Positions 7,277-16,860 of a stretch of 64,000 nt of DNA are shown here, in pieces (position 1 is the stretch's first letter; each line of letters begins with the position of its first letter). Under the pieces are notes generated by a model, which worked only from the letters and a program-made list of their open reading frames with translations, was not told the origin of the DNA and ran no database searches. Source of the stretch: Stutzerimonas stutzeri. Lineage in GTDB: Bacteria; Pseudomonadota; Gammaproteobacteria; Pseudomonadales; Pseudomonadaceae. The stretch lies in contig NZ_JAMOHZ010000002.1 of the NCBI RefSeq assembly GCF_024448715.1, forward strand, positions 248,001-312,000. Reading direction: 5' to 3'. Position numbers and translations under genes: made by a program.

Positions 7277-7890
7277 ACATCCCGCCATTCGCCTGGCTGC
7301 AGTCCGTCCAGCGTCCAGGGTCCGATCCTGACCCGCACCAACCGTAACGTCGGCAGCCCGACCGCCGCGGTCATCCGCCGTACCTGACGGTTGCGCCCCT
7401 CCCGAATCACCAGCTCTAGCCAACTGGTCGGCACGCTCTTGCGGAATCGCACCGGCGGGTTGCGCGGCCACAGCGCCGGTTCGTCGAGCAAGCGGGCTTC
7501 GGCCGGCAGCGTCATGCCATCGTTGAGCTCGACACCATCGCGCAGACGCTGCAGCTGCTCGGCCGTGATCTCACCTTCCACCTGCACCCAGTAGGTCTTC
7601 GCCAGCTTGTGCTTGGGATCGGCGATGCGCGCTTGCAGTTGCCCATCGTTGGTCAGCAGCAATAGGCCCTCGCTGTCGCGGTCCAGACGACCGGCCGGGT
7701 ATACGCCCGGCACCGGCAGGAAGTCCTTGAGCGTGGCGCGGCCATCGGCATCGTTGAACTGGGTGAGCACGTCGAAGGGCTTGTTCAACAGCAGCAGACG
7801 CGGCTCGGCAGGCGGCGCCTTGGCCACACGCCGGGGCTGCATGCGGCCATTAGCGGGGCGCGGTGGACGGGGATGAGAAATGCGAGGCAT
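7261..7890 (-). CDS. rluE: 23S rRNA pseudouridine(2457) synthase RluE
   Basis: A 209-residue RsuA-family pseudouridine synthase that isomerises a uridine of 23S rRNA. The catalytic motif [17 protein letters not shown] is present with Asp70. [28 protein letters not shown] (about 165-192) is the conserved C-terminal motif. The protein lacks an S4 domain, as RluE does, which distinguishes it from RsuA and RluB. A basic proline-rich tail of about 30 residues precedes the domain. It runs alone on the reverse strand, convergent with the DUF2788 gene. Confidence 0.88.
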   Translation of the reverse strand: MPRISHPRPPRPANGRMQPRRVAKAPPAEPRLLLLNKPFDVLTQFNDADGRATLKDFLPVPGVYPAGRLDRDSEGLLLLTNDGQLQARIADPKHKLAKTYWVQVEGEITAEQLQRLRDGVELNDGMTLPAEARLLDEPALWPRNPPVRFRKSVPTSWLELVIREGRNRQVRRMTAAVGLPTLRLVRVRIGPWTLDGLQPGEWRDVPAHL

Positions 7891-8147
7891 GGCGGAGCCT
7901 TCGATAGCAGGCCGGCCATGCTAGGACGGGCGTTGCCGGCCAGCAAGAGCCAGAGTTATCGAGCGATTGGATAGGCAGCAAAACCGACCTGTTCACCGCT
8001 GGGGCCGATCAGCACCACAAAAGCGCATGGCGTGCGCCATGACGTCGCCAGGCGCACCGTTTTCGGACAACGCCCCGTCCACGCCCCGATAAGTCGCATC
8101 TCCAGAATTGGCCGTAAAGCACCGTAACAGAGGGCTTAAAGGGGAAT
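7891..8147. other. Regulatory region between rluE and urtA
   Basis: No gene is supported. The region carries the rluE promoter on one side and the sigma-54-type promoter of urtA on the other. AGCACCACAAAAGCGCATGGCGTGCG (8011-8036) has NtrC-like half-sites (GCACCA and TGGCGTGC) about 130 bases upstream of that promoter, but the ten-base spacing is not the usual five. Confidence 0.4.
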
Positions 8148-8163
8148 TGGCACGGATGCTGCG
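8148..8163 (+). promoter_or_regulatory. Sigma-54 (RpoN) promoter for urtABCDE
   Basis: TGGCACGGATGCTGCG matches the -24/-12 consensus TGGCACG-N4-TTGC with one change. The invariant GG (8149-8150) and GC (8161-8162) are separated by exactly ten bases. It lies 66 bases before the urtA start. This is the expected control for a urea transporter under NtrC in Pseudomonas. Confidence 0.75.
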
Positions 8164-8228
8164 ATAGCGCTCCCTGTCCCAAAGGACCAACCCACAGTTG
8201 CGCATGGACAGCCAAGGAGCCGCCCACA

Positions 8229-9497
8229 ATGAAACGCCGTCCCCTACTGAAGTCCACCCTCGCCGCCAGTGCCCTGATGCTCAGCGGTCTGTTCCCGTTC
8301 ACCGTGCAGGCTGCCGAAACCATCAAAGTCGGCATCCTGCATTCGCTGTCCGGCACCATGGCCATATCGGAAACATCCCTGAAAGACATGGCGCTGATGA
8401 CCATCGACGAGATCAACGCCAAGGGTGGCGTGCTCGGCAAGCAGCTCGAGCCGGTGGTGGTCGACCCTGCATCCAACTGGCCGCTGTTCGCGGAAAAGGG
8501 CCGTCAGCTGCTGACCCAGGACAAAGTGGCAGTGACCTTCGGTTGCTGGACCTCGGTTTCGCGCAAATCCGTGCTGCCGGTCTATGAGGAACTCGACGGC
8601 CTGCTGTTTTACCCCGTCCAGTACGAAGGCGAAGAGCTGTCGCCCAACGTTTATTACACCGGCGCGGCACCGAACCAGCAGGCCATCCCAGCCGTCGAGT
8701 ACCTGATGAGCGAAGACGGCGGCAGCGCCGAACGCTTCTTCCTGCTCGGCACCGACTACGTCTACCCGCGCACCACCAACAAGATTCTGCGTGCGTTCCT
8801 GATCAGCAAGGGCGTTCCGGAATCCAACATCGAAGAGGTTTACACCCCCTTCGGCCACAGCGATTACCAGACTATCGTCGCCAACATCAAGAAGTTCTCC
8901 GCGGGCGGCAAGACAGCCGTAGTCTCGACCATCAACGGCGACTCCAACGTGCCCTTCTACAAGGAACTGGCCAACCAGGGCCTGGAAGCCACCGACGTCC
9001 CGGTCGTGGCCTTCTCCGTGGGAGAGGAAGAATTGCGCGGCATCGACACCAAGCCCCTTGTCGGTCACCTGGCCGCCTGGAACTACTTCCAGTCGGTGGA
9101 AAATCCGGTCAACGAAGCGTTCGTCAGCAAGTGGAAGGCTTATGCGAAGGAAAAAGGCCTGCCGGGCGCTGATAAAGCCGTGACCAACGACCCGATGGAA
9201 GCCACCTATGTGGGCATCAATATGTGGGCGCAGGCGGTCGAGAAAGCCGGTACCACGGACGTAGGCAAAGTGCGCGATGCCCTCGCCGGACAGACCTTCG
9301 AGGCGCCGAGCGGCTACACCCTGACCATGGACGAGAAGAACCATCACCTGCACAAGCCGGTGATGATCGGCGAAGTCCAGGACGACGGGCAGTTCTCGGT
9401 GGTCTGGGAAACCGAAAGCCCGGTCCGCGCGCAGCCGTGGAGCCCCTACATCCCGGGCAACGACAAGAAGCCGGATTACGCGGTGAAGTCGAACTGA
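8229..9497 (+). CDS. urtA: Urea ABC transporter, substrate-binding protein UrtA
   Basis: A 422-residue periplasmic binding protein that captures urea for the UrtBCDE importer. A signal peptide (MKRRPLLKSTLAASALMLSGLFPFTVQAA, cleavage near residue 28-29) is followed by ETIKVGILHSLSGTMAISE and the long FGCWTSVSRKSVLPV ... DGLLFYPVQYEGEE segment. That segment is typical of UrtA and separates it from amino-acid-binding LivK proteins. A ribosome site (CAAGGAGCCGCCCACA) precedes the ATG. It heads the urtABCDE set and is transcribed from a sigma-54-type promoter, so induction under nitrogen limitation is expected. Confidence 0.94.
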   Translation: MKRRPLLKSTLAASALMLSGLFPFTVQAAETIKVGILHSLSGTMAISETSLKDMALMTIDEINAKGGVLGKQLEPVVVDPASNWPLFAEKGRQLLTQDKVAVTFGCWTSVSRKSVLPVYEELDGLLFYPVQYEGEELSPNVYYTGAAPNQQAIPAVEYLMSEDGGSAERFFLLGTDYVYPRTTNKILRAFLISKGVPESNIEEVYTPFGHSDYQTIVANIKKFSAGGKTAVVSTINGDSNVPFYKELANQGLEATDVPVVAFSVGEEELRGIDTKPLVGHLAAWNYFQSVENPVNEAFVSKWKAYAKEKGLPGADKAVTNDPMEATYVGINMWAQAVEKAGTTDVGKVRDALAGQTFEAPSGYTLTMDEKNHHLHKPVMIGEVQDDGQFSVVWETESPVRAQPWSPYIPGNDKKPDYAVKSN

Positions 9498-9531
9498 TCG
9501 GCGTGACAGCAACGCCGTACGGCTTTTGTAG

Positions 9532-9637
9532 TGGGCCGGGCGGCGCTCCGCTTCAGCCCACCAGCAGATGTCGCATAGTCCGTAGGGTGGGCTTCAGCCC
9601 ACCAGTAATGTCATCGGTGGGCTGAAGCCCACCCTAC
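9532..9637. repeat. REP-type palindrome pair between urtA and urtB
   Basis: GTAGGGTGGGCTTCAGCC... (9582-9603) and its inverted copy (9616-9637) form a long stem around 12 bases. A degenerate third copy lies at about 9532-9562. The same unit recurs at 25693-25831. Confidence 0.85.
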
Positions 9638-9700
9638 AACACACCTACGACAGCCGCCAGCTCCGCCAAGAGAGCACGCAGCGCCCTGGGAAATGCAAAG

Positions 9701-11272
9701 ATGAACACTGCCCTGCACCGATTATTGCTGCTGCTCCTGCTGGCCCTGCCCTGGGCCGCCCACGCCGGAGACGCAGCCGACTACGCCAAGGCGAGCCCGG
9801 CCAAACAGGCCAAGCTGCTGGAGGACTGGGCCATTGCGCCGGTTCCCGAGCGGTTGCCGCTGATCGAAGCGCTGCGTGCCAGCCGCGTGGTCATCGACAA
9901 GAACAAAACCCCCTTTATCGAAGAAAACGACAGCTACCGCGCCCTCGAAGGCGACGCCGAACCCGTCGGCACGCCGAAGAAGCTGCGCCTGAACAACCGT
10001 TTGCGCGGCTTGCTCAACACCGCACTCGCCAGCCACAAGCTGTTTTCCGACGATCCCTCGCAACGCCTCAGCGCTGCCAAGCGCCTACAGCGCAGCGGCC
10101 AGCCGGAACAGCTACCGCTCCTGCAACAGCGGCTCGAAGCCGAAGACGATCCGGCCGTGCGCGAAGCTCTCACCCTGACCCTGGCCAACCTGCAACTGAG
10201 CGCCGCGGACCCCGCCGTACGCCTGGCTGCCGTCCGCCTACTTGGCGAAACCGGCGCGCCGCTGGCGCGGGTCCGCCTGGAAAACCTTCTGGCCGATGAA
10301 GCCGAAACCGACCCCGGCGTGCGCAAAGCCGCCGAGACCAGCCTCGCTCAGGTCAAGCGCAAGCTGCTGATCGGCGAGCTGCTCGGCCAGGCCTTCAGCG
10401 GTCTGTCGCTGGGTTCGATCCTGCTGCTCGCCGCGCTTGGCTTGGCTATCACCTTTGGCTTGCTGGGCGTGATCAACATGGCCCACGGCGAGATGTTGAT
10501 GCTCGGCGCCTACGCAACCTATATGGTCCAGGTGCTGATGGCGCGGCTCTTCCCAGAAGCGCTGGCCTTTTATCCGCTGGTGGCACTGCCGGTGGCCTTC
10601 TTCGTCACCGCGGCAATCGGCATGGCGCTGGAACGCACCGTGATCCGCCACCTCTATGGCCGCCCGCTGGAAACCCTGCTGGCGACCTGGGGCATCAGCC
10701 TGATTCTGATTCAGCTGGTTCGCGTGCTGTTCGGCGCGCAAAACGTGGAAGTCGCCAACCCCGGCTGGCTGTCCGGCGGGTTGCAAGTGCTGCCCAACCT
10801 GGTACTGCCCTATAACCGCATGGTGATCATCGGCTTTGCGCTGTTCGTGGTGCTCTTGACCTGGCTGTTGCTGAACAAGACCCGCCTCGGTCTGAACGTG
10901 CGCGCCGTGACGCAGAACCGCAACATGGCCGCCTGCTGCGGCGTGCCCACCGGGCGCATCGACATGATGGCCTTCGGGCTGGGCTCCGGCATCGCCGGGC
11001 TGGGTGGCGTGGCGCTGTCGCAGATCGGCAACGTTGGCCCTGATCTTGGCCAGGGCTACATCATCGACTCCTTCCTTGTCGTGGTTCTCGGCGGCGTGGG
11101 TCAACTCGCCGGCAGCATCTTCGCCGCCTTCGGATTGGGTATCGCCAATAAGATTCTCGAGCCGCAAATCGGCGCCGTGCTGGGCAAGATCCTCATCCTC
11201 GCGCTGATCATCCTGTTTATCCAGAAGCGCCCGCAGGGCCTGTTTGCGCTGAAAGGGAGGGTGATCGATTGA
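9701..11272 (+). CDS. urtB: Urea ABC transporter, permease UrtB
   Basis: A 523-residue LivH-like permease. A signal peptide (LLLLLLALPWAAHA, cut near residue 22) and a periplasmic, HEAT-like alpha-helical region (about residues 25-220, e.g. RLAAVRLLGETGAPLARVRLENLL) precede the membrane domain. That domain starts at about 225 (LGSILLLAALGLAITFGLLGVINMAHGEMLMLGAYATYM). NMAHGEMLMLGAY is the permease signature. The N-terminal extension is usual for proteobacterial UrtB and absent from amino-acid LivH. It is separated from urtA by 200 bases containing REP palindromes and follows it in the same operon. Confidence 0.94.
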   Translation: MNTALHRLLLLLLLALPWAAHAGDAADYAKASPAKQAKLLEDWAIAPVPERLPLIEALRASRVVIDKNKTPFIEENDSYRALEGDAEPVGTPKKLRLNNRLRGLLNTALASHKLFSDDPSQRLSAAKRLQRSGQPEQLPLLQQRLEAEDDPAVREALTLTLANLQLSAADPAVRLAAVRLLGETGAPLARVRLENLLADEAETDPGVRKAAETSLAQVKRKLLIGELLGQAFSGLSLGSILLLAALGLAITFGLLGVINMAHGEMLMLGAYATYMVQVLMARLFPEALAFYPLVALPVAFFVTAAIGMALERTVIRHLYGRPLETLLATWGISLILIQLVRVLFGAQNVEVANPGWLSGGLQVLPNLVLPYNRMVIIGFALFVVLLTWLLLNKTRLGLNVRAVTQNRNMAACCGVPTGRIDMMAFGLGSGIAGLGGVALSQIGNVGPDLGQGYIIDSFLVVVLGGVGQLAGSIFAAFGLGIANKILEPQIGAVLGKILILALIILFIQKRPQGLFALKGRVID

Positions 11273-11299
11273 AGACAATCAACCACCTCACTCTCCCTC

Positions 11300-11362
11300 G
11301 TAGGAGCGAGCTTGCTCGTGAACCAGACCAACGCCTCTTTTCGCGAGCAAGCTCGCTCCTAC
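11300..11362. repeat. REP palindrome pair between urtB and urtC
   Basis: GTAGGAGCGAGCTTGCTCGT (11300-11319) faces an inverted copy ending GCTCGCTCCTAC (11340-11362). Each unit is itself palindromic. Confidence 0.9.
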
Positions 11363-11375
11363 AGGAGAGCCGCGC

Positions 11376-12451
11376 ATGAATCAGCCGCTCACCCTCACGG
11401 CCGCGCAGAAAGCCGGCCCGAAACTCACCGCCGTCGCCTTGGGCCTTGTGCTCGCCATACTGCTGGTCATGCCGCTGCTGCACCTGCTGCCGGCCGACAA
11501 CGCCTTCCATGTCTCGGCCTACACCCTGACGCTGGTGGGCAAGATCCTCTGCTACGCCATCGTCGCCCTGGCGCTGGATCTGGTCTGGGGCTACGCCGGG
11601 CTGCTGTCGCTCGGCCACGGCCTGTTCTTCGCCCTTGGCGGTTACGCCATGGGCATGTACCTGATGCGCGAAAGCGCTGGCGACGGGCTGCCCGCGTTCA
11701 TGAGCTTTCTCGCCTGGACCGAGCTGCCCTGGTACTGGTACGGCACCTCCAGCTTCCTTTGGGCGATGTGCCTGGTGGTGCTGGCGCCGGGGCTACTCGC
11801 ATTCGTGTTCGGCTTTTTCGCCTTCCGCTCGCGGATCAAGGGCGTGTACTTCTCGATCATGACCCAGGCGCTGACCTTCGCCGGGATGCTGTTGTTCTTC
11901 CGCAACGAGACTGGATTCGGCGGCAACAACGGCTTCACGGACTTCAAGACCATTCTCGGCTTCTCGATCTCGGCCCCCGCCACCCGCGCCACGCTGTTCT
12001 TCGCCACCGTCGCGCTGCTCGCCGGCAGCCTGTTCCTCGGCTGGCGCCTGGCACGCAGCAAGTTCGGCCGCGTGCTGACCGCGCTGCGTGATGCCGAGAA
12101 CCGCCTGATGTTCTGCGGCTACGATCCGCGCGGCTACAAGCTGTTTATCTGGACGCTATCGGCGGTGCTCTGCGGGCTCGCCGGCGCGCTTTACGTGCCG
12201 CAGGTGGGCATCATCAATCCCAGCGAAATGGCGCCGACGCAATCCATCGAGGCCGCAGTCTGGGTCGCCCTGGGCGGACGCGGCACGCTGATCGGCCCGT
12301 TGCTGGGCGCTGGTATCGTCAATGGCATGAAGAGCTGGTTCACCGTGGCCTTCCCCGAGTACTGGCTGTTCGCCCTGGGTGCCCTGTTCATCGTCGTCAC
12401 CCTGTACCTGCCGAAAGGCGTCATCGGTTTGCTGCGCCGGAGGGGCGAACA

Positions 12452-12455
<4 letters not shown>
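11376..12455 (+). CDS. urtC: Urea ABC transporter, permease UrtC
   Basis: A 359-residue LivM-type inner-membrane permease with about ten hydrophobic segments. The motif DLVWGYAGLLSLGHGLFFALGGYAMGMYLM (about 67-96) and the cytoplasmic loop ALRDAENRLMFCGYDPRGYKLFIWTLSA (about 230-258) are the LivM/UrtC signature. A ribosome site GGAGAG lies just upstream within the end of a REP unit. The stop codon overlaps urtD by four bases (ATGA). It forms the translocation channel with UrtB. Confidence 0.94.
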
Positions 12456-13297
<842 letters not shown>

Positions 13298-13303
13298 CCC
13301 CGC

Positions 13304-13366
13304 TTCGCGAGCAAGCTCGCTCCTACAAGGCGCCTCTGAATCTGTAGGAGCGAGCTTGCTCGCGAA
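13304..13366. repeat. REP palindrome pair between urtD and urtE
   Basis: TTCGCGAGCAAGCTCGCTCC (from 13304) and the inverted GTAGGAGCGAGCTTGCTCGC (from 13344) flank 17 bases. Confidence 0.9.
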
Positions 13367-13402
13367 CACGGCCCACCATTCCAAAAGATCGAGTGCCTGA
13401 AA

Positions 13403-14101
13403 ATGCTCCAAGTCCAGCAACTGCATCAGTACTACGGCGGCAGCCACATCCTCCGCGGCCTGTCGTTCGATGCCAAAATCGGCGAAGTCACCTGCCTGCT
13501 CGGGCGTAACGGCGTCGGCAAGACCACGCTGCTCAAATGCCTGATGGGCCTGATTCCGGCCAAGGAAGGCGCGGTAAATTGGGAAGGCAAGCCGATCACC
13601 GGCTTCAAGCCGCACCAGCGCGTGCACGCTGGCATCGCCTATGTGCCCCAGGGGCGTGAGATTTTCGGCCGGCTCACCGTCGAGGAGAATCTGCTGATGG
13701 GGCTTTCACGCTTCGGCGCGAAGGAAGCCAAGGAAGTGCCAGACTTCATCTATGAACTGTTCCCGGTGCTCAAGGAGATGAAGCATCGCCGCGGTGGCGA
13801 CCTGTCGGGCGGTCAGCAGCAACAGCTGGCCATCGGCCGCGCGCTGGCGAGCAAGCCGCGCCTGTTAATCCTCGATGAGCCTACCGAAGGCATCCAGCCT
13901 TCGGTCATCAAGGAAATCGGCGCCGTGATCAAGAAGCTCGCTGCCCGTGGCGACATGGCGATCCTGCTGGTGGAACAGTTCTACGACTTCGCCGCCGAGC
14001 TGGCCGACCAGTACCTGGTGATGAGCCGCGGCGAAATCATCCAGCAAGGTCGTGGCGAGGCCATGGAAGCCGATGGGGTGCGCGGGCTGGTGGCGATCTG
14101 A
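13403..14101 (+). CDS. urtE: Urea ABC transporter, ATP-binding protein UrtE
   Basis: A 232-residue LivF-type ATPase, last gene of the urea importer. Walker A is GRNGVGKTT (34-42), the signature is LSGGQQQQLAIGRAL, Walker B is LLILDEPTEGIQPS, and the H-loop position carries Q (LLVEQFYDF), as is normal for LivF-type subunits. A REP pair separates it from urtD. The final gap to the convergent operon at 14226 holds another REP unit. Confidence 0.94.
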   Translation: MLQVQQLHQYYGGSHILRGLSFDAKIGEVTCLLGRNGVGKTTLLKCLMGLIPAKEGAVNWEGKPITGFKPHQRVHAGIAYVPQGREIFGRLTVEENLLMGLSRFGAKEAKEVPDFIYELFPVLKEMKHRRGGDLSGGQQQQLAIGRALASKPRLLILDEPTEGIQPSVIKEIGAVIKKLAARGDMAILLVEQFYDFAAELADQYLVMSRGEIIQQGRGEAMEADGVRGLVAI

Positions 14102-14134
14102 CGAGACGGGAGCCTATCCGCCATGCCGCTTTAT

Positions 14135-14207
14135 GTAGGAGCCAGGGGACGCCCAGTCCTTGCTGGCGAAGCTTTTCAACGCGGTTCGCGAGCAAGCTCG
14201 CTCCCAC
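14135..14207. repeat. REP unit in the convergent gap after urtE
   Basis: TTCGCGAGCAAGCTCGCTCC (from 14185) and a degenerate facing copy (GTAGGAGCCAGGGGACGCCC, from 14135) lie between the ends of urtE and the binding-protein gene. They could block read-through from either side. Confidence 0.75.
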
Positions 14208-14225
14208 GGTGCGGCTGCCGAACCC

Positions 14226-15374
14226 TCAGTCACCGATCTCCTTGTTAACGATCTTGCCGTCCTCCACCACCGCCATGGTGGTCGGGGTAATGAAGCCACC
14301 GTTTTCGGTCATGCCCTGCACCGAGTAGAGATTGAACTTCGGGTCCATGGTCTTAAGCGCCTCTCCCATCTTTGCTCGCACCAGCTGCGGCTCGATGCTA
14401 CCGGCCAGTTCCATGGCCTTGGCCAGCGCATGGAAGGCTAGGTAGTTGTAAGCAGCCTCGGAGCCCGGCACTTTGCCGTGCGCCTTCTGATACCGATCAA
14501 CGAAGACCTTGGCGACCTCGCTGTCGTACTCCGAAAGCGGCACGACGCCGACGGAGCCTTCGAGCATTTCCAGGCCGCCCGTGACCACGGCGATCTCGTC
14601 GAGCTTGGCCTGATCCATGACGATAAAGCCGCCTTGAAAGCCCATCTGACGCGCCTGCTGCATCACCAGCCCGGTGGGTTCCGAAGCACCGCCGACGAAC
14701 ATCACGTCCGGGTTCGAGGCGATCACGCGGCTCACGCCGGTATAGAAATCGGTCGACTTGTTGTAATCCATGGGATTGCTTTCGACGATTTCCCCGCCCT
14801 TCTGCTCCCAGGCCTTGGTCATCATATCGGTCCAGATCTTGGCGTACTCGTGGGTTGCGCCAGCGATGCCGAGTTTCTTGCCGTAGTGCTTGAGCGCGTA
14901 ATCGGAGAAGGCGTCCACATAGCCGGTGAATTCCGGCGGGATACGCACGGTCAGCGGATTACCCTGCTGGGTGACCGAGGGCACGCTGGTGTAGGCCATG
15001 ATCAGGAAGTCGTCGGCGACGTTGAAATCCTGCAGGGCGAATACACCGCCGGTATGCGGAACGAAGACGGCCGCGGCGTTCGATTCCTTCACAAGGCGCT
15101 TGGCGTTGGTGGCCGCCTGGCTCGGTGAATACTTGTCGTCCAGGCTGATGAGATTGACCTTGTAGGTCTCATCTCCAATCTTGATGCCACCCGCCTCGTT
15201 GGTGTCGTCCACCGCCATGCGCAGGCCCGACAGGGTGTTCTCGCCATACAACGCAGCACCGCCGCTGAGCGGGCCGGTAAAGCCGATGTTGAGCGTCTGC
15301 TCGGCATACACGCCGCTGGCCTGGGCCGCGGTCAGGGTGGCAATCGCCAATCCAAGCGCTTTGAGCGTTTTCAT
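14226..15374 (-). CDS. LivK-type branched-chain amino-acid-like ABC transporter binding protein
   Basis: A 382-residue periplasmic protein. The signal peptide is MKTLKALGLAIATLTAAQASGVYA, followed by EQTLNIGFTGPLSGGAALYGENTLSGLRMAVDDTNEAGG, the opening of the Peripla_BP_6 fold. The start at 15374 has AAGGAGACAACA directly before it; six codons further upstream are probably not used. It is the last gene of the livHMGF-like operon. The ligand is unknown. Hydrophobic amino acids are the family norm, but aromatic or carboxylic acids are also carried by such systems. Confidence 0.87.
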   Translation of the reverse strand: MKTLKALGLAIATLTAAQASGVYAEQTLNIGFTGPLSGGAALYGENTLSGLRMAVDDTNEAGGIKIGDETYKVNLISLDDKYSPSQAATNAKRLVKESNAAAVFVPHTGGVFALQDFNVADDFLIMAYTSVPSVTQQGNPLTVRIPPEFTGYVDAFSDYALKHYGKKLGIAGATHEYAKIWTDMMTKAWEQKGGEIVESNPMDYNKSTDFYTGVSRVIASNPDVMFVGGASEPTGLVMQQARQMGFQGGFIVMDQAKLDEIAVVTGGLEMLEGSVGVVPLSEYDSEVAKVFVDRYQKAHGKVPGSEAAYNYLAFHALAKAMELAGSIEPQLVRAKMGEALKTMDPKFNLYSVQGMTENGGFITPTTMAVVEDGKIVNKEIGD

Positions 15375-15398
15375 TGTTGTCTCCTTGGTCATGACTGA

Positions 15399-16106
15399 TC
15401 AGGCGCCGATATAGGCTTTGCGCACGGCTTCGTTACCCAGCATGGCCTGCTGGTCGCCTTCCATCACCAGGCTACCGCCCTCGATGACGTAGGCGCGGTG
15501 GGCGATCTTCAATGCCGCGAAGGCATTCTGCTCGGCCAGCAACACGCTGGTTCCGGATTTATTGATGCGCGAGATCACCTCGAACATCTGGTTGACCACC
15601 AGCGGCGCCAGCCCGAGCGATGGCTCGTCGAGCATCAGCAGGCGCGGTCGGCTCATCAGTGCCCTACCGATCGCCACCATCTGCTGCTGACCACCGCTCA
15701 GTGAGCCGGCCGGCTGGTGGCGCTTGTCGTGAAGAATGGGAAACAGGTCGAGCACTTCCTGCAGATTGCGCTTGTTTCCCTCACCGTCACGCCGATGCAG
15801 GTAGGCGCCAAGCGCGAGGTTTTGCGAGACCGACATTTGCGGGAACAGCTTGCGCCCCTCCGGACAATGCACCACGCCAGCAGCGACCAGCCCCGAAGGT
15901 TTGAGCCCGTCGATGCGCTTGCCCTCCAGCGTGATGGTGCCGGTGGTTGGTTTAAGCAGCCCGCTGATGGTGTTGAACAAGGTGGTTTTGCCCGCGCCAT
16001 TGGCGCCGAGCAATACCACCAGCTCGCCAGCACCAACCGTCATGGAGACCTGGGTGAGCGCCTTGAAACTGCCATAGCAGACATCGACCCGATCAAGCTG
16101 CAGCAT
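15399..16106 (-). CDS. livF: LivF-type ABC transporter ATP-binding protein
   Basis: A 235-residue ATPase beginning [22 protein letters not shown]. Walker A is GANGAGKTT, the signature is [15 protein letters not shown], and Walker B is [13 protein letters not shown]. The ATG at 16106 overlaps the end of the livG gene by 14 bases. An upstream extension in the same frame is antisense-like and rejected. It acts with the LivG-type partner to energise import through the LivH/LivM-type channel. Confidence 0.87.
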   Translation of the reverse strand: MLQLDRVDVCYGSFKALTQVSMTVGAGELVVLLGANGAGKTTLFNTISGLLKPTTGTITLEGKRIDGLKPSGLVAAGVVHCPEGRKLFPQMSVSQNLALGAYLHRRDGEGNKRNLQEVLDLFPILHDKRHQPAGSLSGGQQQMVAIGRALMSRPRLLMLDEPSLGLAPLVVNQMFEVISRINKSGTSVLLAEQNAFAALKIAHRAYVIEGGSLVMEGDQQAMLGNEAVRKAYIGA

Positions 16107-16860
16107 CGTAGTCACTCCCCAGGTAGGCCTCGATGACAGCCGGGTTCGCCTTGATCTCGGCGGGTGTGCCTTCCGCGATTTTCTCACCGTAGTTGAGCAC
16201 CATGATCTTGTCCGCCAGCCCCATGATCATGTCCATCTTGTGTTCGATCAGGCACACCGTCAGCCCGTGCTCGGGCATCTTGCGGATCAGTTGTGCCAAG
16301 CCTTCGGTTTCCTCCGGGTTGACGCCCGCGGCCGGCTCGTCGAGCAGCACCAGCTTCGGTTCGGTGGCCAGCGCCAGGGCAAAGGCGACGCGCTTGCGTT
16401 CTTCCTGTGAAATATCCAGCACCACGCGATTTTCCAGGTGCGCCAGCCCGACGAAGTCCAGCGCGGCGCGGGCCTTTTCGCGGCACTCGCGCTCTTCGCG
16501 TTGCAGTCGTTTGGAGTTGATCAGCACGTCCCACAGCCCCGAATGGGTGCGCAAGCGATGGCCGACGATAAGGTTGTCCAGCACCGTCGCCTGCTCGAAC
16601 AGATGCGTGGTCTGGAAGGTGCGGCCGACGCCGAGCCGGGCCACGCGGTCACAGCGCATCCGCGAGACGTCCTGACCGTCGATCAGGATACGACCGGAGC
16701 TGGGCTTGTGAACGCCGGAGATCAGGTTGAAAAAGGTGCTCTTGCCAGCGCCGTTGGGACCGATGATGGCGTTGATCTTGCGCGCCTCGAACTCGACGCT
16801 GACGTCGTGCACCGCCGCCAGCCCGCCGAACATCTTGGTCAGGTTTTCGACCTTAAGCAT
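16093..16860 (-). CDS. livG: LivG-type ABC transporter ATP-binding protein with unusual signature motif
   Basis: A 255-residue ATPase. Walker [10 protein letters not shown] (34-42) and Walker [16 protein letters not shown] (about 170-184) are intact, with H-loop His in [11 protein letters not shown]. The ABC signature, normally LSGGQ or LSYGQ, reads [18 protein letters not shown] (about 148-165). The Ser is kept but both glycines and the Gln are replaced. The insertion typical of LivG subunits ([13 protein letters not shown]) is present. It overlaps livM by eight bases and livF by fourteen. Because LivF has a normal signature, the dimer probably has one degenerate site. Confidence 0.87.
   Translation of the reverse strand: MLKVENLTKMFGGLAAVHDVSVEFEARKINAIIGPNGAGKSTFFNLISGVHKPSSGRILIDGQDVSRMRCDRVARLGVGRTFQTTHLFEQATVLDNLIVGHRLRTHSGLWDVLINSKRLQREERECREKARAALDFVGLAHLENRVVLDISQEERKRVAFALALATEPKLVLLDEPAAGVNPEETEGLAQLIRKMPEHGLTVCLIEHKMDMIMGLADKIMVLNYGEKIAEGTPAEIKANPAVIEAYLGSDYDAAA

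Noticed and set aside
8011-8036. NtrC binding site upstream of urtA
   Set aside because: Half-sites GCACCA and TGGCGTGC are present but ten bases apart instead of five; kept only as a remark.
8244-9512. 422-codon open frame antisense to urtA
   Set aside because: Shadow of the codon pattern of urtA; no ribosome site and low-complexity composition.
9582-9637. Rho-independent terminator between urtA and urtB
   Set aside because: The stem is a REP palindrome without a T-run and is repeated elsewhere in the window, so it is classed as a repeat.
10238-11278. 346-codon open frame antisense to urtB
   Set aside because: Shadow frame rich in His, Gln and Asp; no recognisable domain.
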